DNA of 37,873 nucleotides, taken from Bacillus sp. ISL-37 (lineage in GTDB: Bacteria > Bacillota > Bacilli > Bacillales > Cytobacillaceae). Below, one piece after another: positions 34,672 to 37,873 of the stretch (its first letter is position 1; each line of letters starts with the position of its first letter). The notes under the pieces are model-generated. The model saw nothing but the letters and a program-made list of their open reading frames with translations. It was not told the origin of the DNA and ran no database searches. Position numbers and translations under genes: made by a program. The stretch is from assembly GCF_018613315.1 (NCBI RefSeq), contig NZ_JAGGQL010000048.1, positions 1 to 37,873 on the forward strand. The letters run 5' to 3'.

Positions 34672-35106
34672 TTACAGAATGTCCAATTCAGCAACAAGGG
34701 CAACCAAAACCTGCAGTAATGCCTGAACATTTACTGCTATATCTGTATCAGTTGTAGTGACATTGACATCTTTGGAATTATTGATGATGATTTTTTGTGT
34801 GTTAGATTGTTCAGTTCCCATTTCCTGAATTAATTGTTGGGAGACGTATTGGCCTTGGTCAGAGTCACCAATTGTGATGCTGATGACTAATGCGATAGCT
34901 AACTGAAGGGCAACCTGCAGTGAGACCGCAGCTTGTGTATCGGTAGTGTGAACCTTGATGTTACAAGAGTCTTTAATCCAAATTAATTCATCAGAATCCT
35001 GCTCCGTATACTCCAACTGGTTTGCCTCCTGCTCCACATCCGCTTTTTTCTTGCAGCTTTTACCAGAATGATGTGGCCTATGGTGATCATGATAATAGTT
35101 TGACAT
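34672..35106 (-). CDS. CotX-family spore coat protein (copy 1)
   Basis: 144 aa from ATG 35106, with AAAGGAGTG just upstream; the ORF extends to 35214 without support. A His-rich start (NYYHDHHRPHHSGKSCKKK) is followed by two CotX repeats (VHTTDTQAAVSLQVALQLAI and VTTTDTDIAVNVQALLQVLV), ending VALVAELDIL. It is closely similar to the downstream copy, so a tandem duplication is clear. CotX proteins in B. subtilis belong to the insoluble outer coat/crust made under sigma-K and GerE. CATACTAGA upstream resembles a sigma-K -10 with one mismatch. Confidence 0.87.
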   Translation of the reverse strand: MSNYYHDHHRPHHSGKSCKKKADVEQEANQLEYTEQDSDELIWIKDSCNIKVHTTDTQAAVSLQVALQLAIALVISITIGDSDQGQYVSQQLIQEMGTEQSNTQKIIINNSKDVNVTTTDTDIAVNVQALLQVLVALVAELDIL

Positions 35107-35195
35107 TGCTTTCACTCCTTTTATTCTAGTATGGAATATCTTATTAATAAAACCTCTGGATAGCTTGTGTATATACCCTAAATAGAGTCCCATTT

Positions 35196-35227
35196 TGAAA
35201 AAATAGACACCCATTTATTAGGGTGCC
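35196..35227 (-). terminator. Intrinsic terminator of the small spore-type gene (minus strand)
   Basis: On the minus strand GGCACCC (plus 35221-35227) pairs with GGGTGTC (plus 35206-35212) around an 8-nt loop, then TATTTTTTC follows. Confidence 0.88.
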
Positions 35228-35240
35228 TAGGGAAAATCTA

Positions 35241-35465
35241 TTATTTTTTATCGGATTCTTTATTAGCCTTGCTGTTTGCATTGACAAAAGACTCCACTTG
35301 CTTGCTTAGATCCTCAACTAATTCTTTGATGGCCTGTTTTTTATCATCAGTGATCTTTTCCTTTATATCCTTTTTGCTAATTCCGTTTTTCTGCAAGATG
35401 TCTGTTACAAACAAGTCAACTAGACTATTGGGGATTGGGTTGGGTTTTTGATTTTTGTCGCTCAA
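35241..35465 (-). CDS. Small hydrophilic protein, probable spore-associated
   Basis: About 74 aa from TTG 35465, with AGGGAG about 9 nt upstream; a GTG at 35474 lies within the ribosome site itself. The sequence has NPIPNSLVDLFVTDILQKNG, then a Lys/Asp/Glu-rich helical end (KQAIKELVEDLSKQVESFVN) and a Ser/Lys tail. I do not recognise it with certainty. It lies beside CotX genes and has CATATCTTA, a perfect sigma-K -10 form, upstream, so a spore coat role is a fair inference. Confidence 0.65.
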   Translation of the reverse strand: MSDKNQKPNPIPNSLVDLFVTDILQKNGISKKDIKEKITDDKKQAIKELVEDLSKQVESFVNANSKANKESDKK

Positions 35466-35498
35466 TATAATCACTCCCTGTAAATTATTTCGTCTTAT

Positions 35499-35527
35499 TA
35501 AGATATGAATGCGAATTAAATATGGAC
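35499..35527 (-). promoter_or_regulatory. Possible sigma-K promoter of the small spore-type gene
   Basis: On the minus strand CATATCTTA (plus 35499-35507) matches CATANNNTA exactly. Sixteen bases upstream the -35 dinucleotide is CC rather than AC. It lies about 35 nt before TTG 35465. Confidence 0.45.
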
Positions 35528-35669
35528 AGGGCGGAAATCTTGACTTGAGAATATTCTTTAATTTAAAGCATGTGTCTGTAGAAATATACTTGTCTAATTT
35601 TCGTTGCTTGAACTATTTTGTTTTTAAAGTTAGAGTTATTTTATACATAATAAAAGAGGGTGTCAGCAT

Positions 35670-37553
35670 TTGAGCAAGAGGTATTTTACCATTGGAATGG
35701 CAGGTCATATTGACCACGGGAAAACGTCGCTGACCAAGGCGTTGACAAACGTGGATACGGATCGCCTGAAAGAAGAAAAAGAGCGGCAAATTTCAATTGA
35801 ACTTGGCTTTGCACCATTATATGGGGATGAGGAACTGCAAATTTCCGTTGTCGATGTCCCGGGTCATGAGCGCTTTATCCGCCAAATGATCGCTGGCGTT
35901 GCAGGAATTGACCTTGTAGTACTAGTGGTTGCTGCGGATGAAGGTGTTATGCCTCAAACAAGGGAACATCTTGATATACTAGGTTTCCTAGGAATAGGTT
36001 CGGGTATTATTGCGATCACAAAGATTGACAGAGTTGAAGAAGAATTCGTTGAACTTGTTAAAGACGATATCTTAGGCGAGCTTGAAGGGACAGTCTTTGA
36101 GAATGCCCCTTTTATGATGGTCGATAGTTTATCTAAAAAAGGAATCAATGAATTAAAAGAAATAATTATAGAAACGCTGAAAGAGCAAGAGATGCGTGAT
36201 GCAAAAGGAGCCTTCCGACTGCCGGTTGATCAGGTATTTACGGTTAAGGGGCAAGGTACCGTTGTCAGAGGTACTGTTTACGAAGGGACGGTCGAAGAGG
36301 GCCAGCTTTTAAAAGTCTTGCCTTCCGGGCTTGAAGTGAGAGCACGTCAGTTGCAGGTGCATCATAAGCCAGCAAAAGCGGCTTTCGCAGGGCAGCGAGC
36401 CGCCATCAATCTATCGGGCGTTTCGAAGGATGATCTTGAACGGGGCGAAGTACTTGTTTCGTCTGAACATTTCATTGTAACGAATACGATTGATGTCGCA
36501 ATCAGAGTTGTCGAGGACCTCGAGCATTTGGTAAAACAAAGGACGCCAATAAAATGCCATATCGGTACCGCCGAAGTAATGGGACGGATTGTCTTTTTTG
36601 ACCGAAATGAACTTAAAGAAGACAATGGAGAAATCCTTTGCCAGCTTCGTCTGGATGAAAAAATCGTCACAAAGCGCGGAGACCGGTTCATCGTCCGTCG
36701 GCCTAGTCCGCAGGAAACGATTGGCGGCGGTTGGGTAATTGACCCGCGTGGAAATAAATATCGATTTGGCCAGCAGACTATTGAAGAGTTGGAGAAAAAG
36801 AAGGCGGGTACACCAATTGAACGAATTAATGCCGCTTTATATGAAGCGAAGAGTTTATCTGTCGAAGAACTGATTAAACGAACTGCTCTTGATGAAGGAT
36901 CGATTTTGACCAATCTGAACGATGACCAGTTTGTCCAGATTTCGAATAAGGAATTTGCGCTTGTCTCAGTTGTCGAACTCATTGAAGAGGATATCAAGGA
37001 CCGGCTGGAAGATTACCATCAGGAAAACCCTATGAGAACAGGGATAAACAAAGCCGAGCTGCTTCAGTCACTGCAAAAATCATTTTCTAAAAATTTGCTT
37101 GAATTCATTATCGATAATGGTATCAACAAGGGTTTATTTCTAAGGAAAGAACAGTATATTTACCTGGCAAGCTTCGTTCCTCATGTCCCGAAAAATTGGG
37201 TGAAGCGGACAGAGAATATGCTTAATGAACTTAAGGCAGATGGCCTAAAAGTTGCTTACCTGAATGATTATATAAAAAATGCCGGTATCCCGGACTCCAT
37301 AGCAGTTGAGTTGAAACGCTTCCTTGAAGACCAGGGTGAAATTGTCCCTTTAGATGATCAATATGCCTGGTACGGCGCTCATTTTGCGGATGCGGTTGAT
37401 AGGCTAAGAAAACATACAGGAGATGAGTTTGAGGTACCCCAGGCTAAGGAAGCAGTGGAGTTATCGCGGAAATACATGATTCCTTTCCTGGAGCGTCTCG
37501 ATTCACTCGGATACACAAGAAGAGTTGAGAACAAGAGGGTTTGGAGGAAATAA
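35670..37553 (+). CDS. selB: Selenocysteine-specific translation elongation factor SelB
   Basis: 627 aa. The EF-Tu-like GTPase domain has GHIDHGKTS (12-20), DTDRLKEEKERQISIELGFAPL, DVPGHERFIRQMIAG and TKID. The typical SelB domains II/III follow (QVFTVKGQGTVVRGTVYEGTV; VRRPSPQETIGGGWVIDP), then a C-terminal region of winged helices that bind the SECIS hairpin, ending GYTRRVENKRVWRK. SelB delivers Sec-tRNA to UGA codons with a SECIS element. It starts at TTG 35670 with AGAGGGTG upstream. selA, selD and selC are not in this window and could lie to the right. Sec use is patchy in Bacillaceae. Confidence 0.95.
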   Translation: MSKRYFTIGMAGHIDHGKTSLTKALTNVDTDRLKEEKERQISIELGFAPLYGDEELQISVVDVPGHERFIRQMIAGVAGIDLVVLVVAADEGVMPQTREHLDILGFLGIGSGIIAITKIDRVEEEFVELVKDDILGELEGTVFENAPFMMVDSLSKKGINELKEIIIETLKEQEMRDAKGAFRLPVDQVFTVKGQGTVVRGTVYEGTVEEGQLLKVLPSGLEVRARQLQVHHKPAKAAFAGQRAAINLSGVSKDDLERGEVLVSSEHFIVTNTIDVAIRVVEDLEHLVKQRTPIKCHIGTAEVMGRIVFFDRNELKEDNGEILCQLRLDEKIVTKRGDRFIVRRPSPQETIGGGWVIDPRGNKYRFGQQTIEELEKKKAGTPIERINAALYEAKSLSVEELIKRTALDEGSILTNLNDDQFVQISNKEFALVSVVELIEEDIKDRLEDYHQENPMRTGINKAELLQSLQKSFSKNLLEFIIDNGINKGLFLRKEQYIYLASFVPHVPKNWVKRTENMLNELKADGLKVAYLNDYIKNAGIPDSIAVELKRFLEDQGEIVPLDDQYAWYGAHFADAVDRLRKHTGDEFEVPQAKEAVELSRKYMIPFLERLDSLGYTRRVENKRVWRK

Positions 37554-37616
37554 TCCTATCAAATGGATTATTGAACGGTGCAGTTCTTGCACACAGTCCT
37601 AAAGATGGGTATAGGC
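37554..37616 (+). other. Short spacer after selB with small hairpins
   Basis: TAATCC and GGATTA just after the stop, and GTGCA (37578-37582) with TGCAC (37588-37592), form small stems without a good T-tract. No convincing terminator is seen before the tandem array. Confidence 0.4.
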
Positions 37617-37873
37617 TTCGGGCAAATTAGAAGAAAACCAACGGGATTATGTCTGAACATGAGTGAACTTCGGACAAATTAAAAGAAAACCAACAGGATT
37701 TTGTCTGAACATGGGTAGCCTTCGGACAAATTAGAAGGAATGCAACGGGATTTTGTCCGAACCCGAGTAGCCTTCGGACAAATTAGAAGCAATGCAACGG
37801 GATTTTGTCTGAACAAGAGTAGCCTTCGGACAAATTAGAAGGAAACAAACGAGATTTTGTCTGAACAAGGGTA
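37617..37873. repeat. Tandem repeat array B, exact 52-bp period, running off the window
   Basis: TTCGGACAAATT or one-base variants begin at 37617, 37669, 37721, 37773 and 37825: five units spaced exactly 52 bp, the last cut by the window end. Each unit holds ATTTTGTCTGAA, 11 nt, then TTCGGACAAATT, an inverted repeat with arms of about 12 nt, and a GAAGGAATGCAACGG-like spacer. Units differ by a few bases. The period is not a multiple of three, so it is not a coding repeat. Array A at 6871-7141 has the same period and the same arm spacing. The full length lies beyond this window. Confidence 0.9.

Noticed and set aside
35475-35669. tRNA-Sec (selC) upstream of selB
   Set aside because: The 195-nt gap is AT-rich and holds no long acceptor stem or GG/CC-rich cloverleaf.
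36362-36997. 211-aa minus-strand ORF opposite selB
   Set aside because: It is antisense to conserved SelB domains and is Ser/Arg-rich shadow sequence without a ribosome site.
37617-37873. CRISPR array or coding repeat protein
   Set aside because: The inter-repeat parts are also repeated, and a 52-bp period shifts frame at each unit with stops in all frames.

Overview
The window looks like a chromosomal segment of a spore-forming Bacillaceae bacterium (Bacillus/Mesobacillus/Cytobacillus-like; the genus cannot be fixed from sequence alone). The evidence is moderate-to-low GC with GGAGG-type ribosome sites, T-tailed intrinsic terminators, a B. subtilis-type hutPHUIG operon with a HutP antiterminator site, a ccpN-yqfL pair, and many spore coat type genes (CotX, CotY/CotZ, a LysM-GH18 protein). 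No phage, transposase, tRNA, rRNA or CRISPR array was seen.

Layout. 1-430: a terminator, a GC-rich dispersed repeat and a promoter. 449-6805: SatD-like and DUF3307 membrane protein pair, a divergent cryptochrome/photolyase, an EamA exporter divergent from a MocR-type regulator, and exoA. 6871-7141: a 52-bp tandem repeat array. 7345-11497: ccpN-yqfL-ppdK, a repressor of gluconeogenesis followed by pyruvate phosphate dikinase and its bifunctional regulator. 11676-16176: a small unknown protein, a bacterial homologue of the mitochondrial RNA helicase Suv3, and a LysM-GH18 spore-type glycosidase. 16351-20199: phasin-like protein plus UbiB/ABC1 kinase, glutaminase, and an unrecognised protein.

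20306-27158 is the most unusual region. A chromosomal ParM-like actin and a small coupled partner (minus strand) face a cluster of four paralogous proteins with a SPOCS-like beta domain. After these comes a CotY/CotZ-type coat protein with a highly charged Lys/Asp/His/Trp repeat extension. One paralogue has a perfect sigma-K type promoter (AC-N16-CATAGGATA), so I infer a mother-cell-expressed spore surface locus. A strongly structured intergenic element lies inside it.

27354-34140: an unrecognised gene and then the histidine degradation operon hutP-hutH-hutU-hutI-hutG, without a hutM permease. 34212-35465: two tandem CotX-type genes and a small probable spore gene on the minus strand. 35670-37553: selB, the selenocysteine elongation factor, which is uncommon in Bacillaceae. 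37617-37873: a second 52-bp tandem array running off the window. It differs in sequence from the first array but has the same period and the same inverted-repeat geometry.

Gene starts were moved from the longest ORF to the ribosome-site-supported start wherever the sequence decided it. All family assignments come from reading motifs and were not confirmed by database search.
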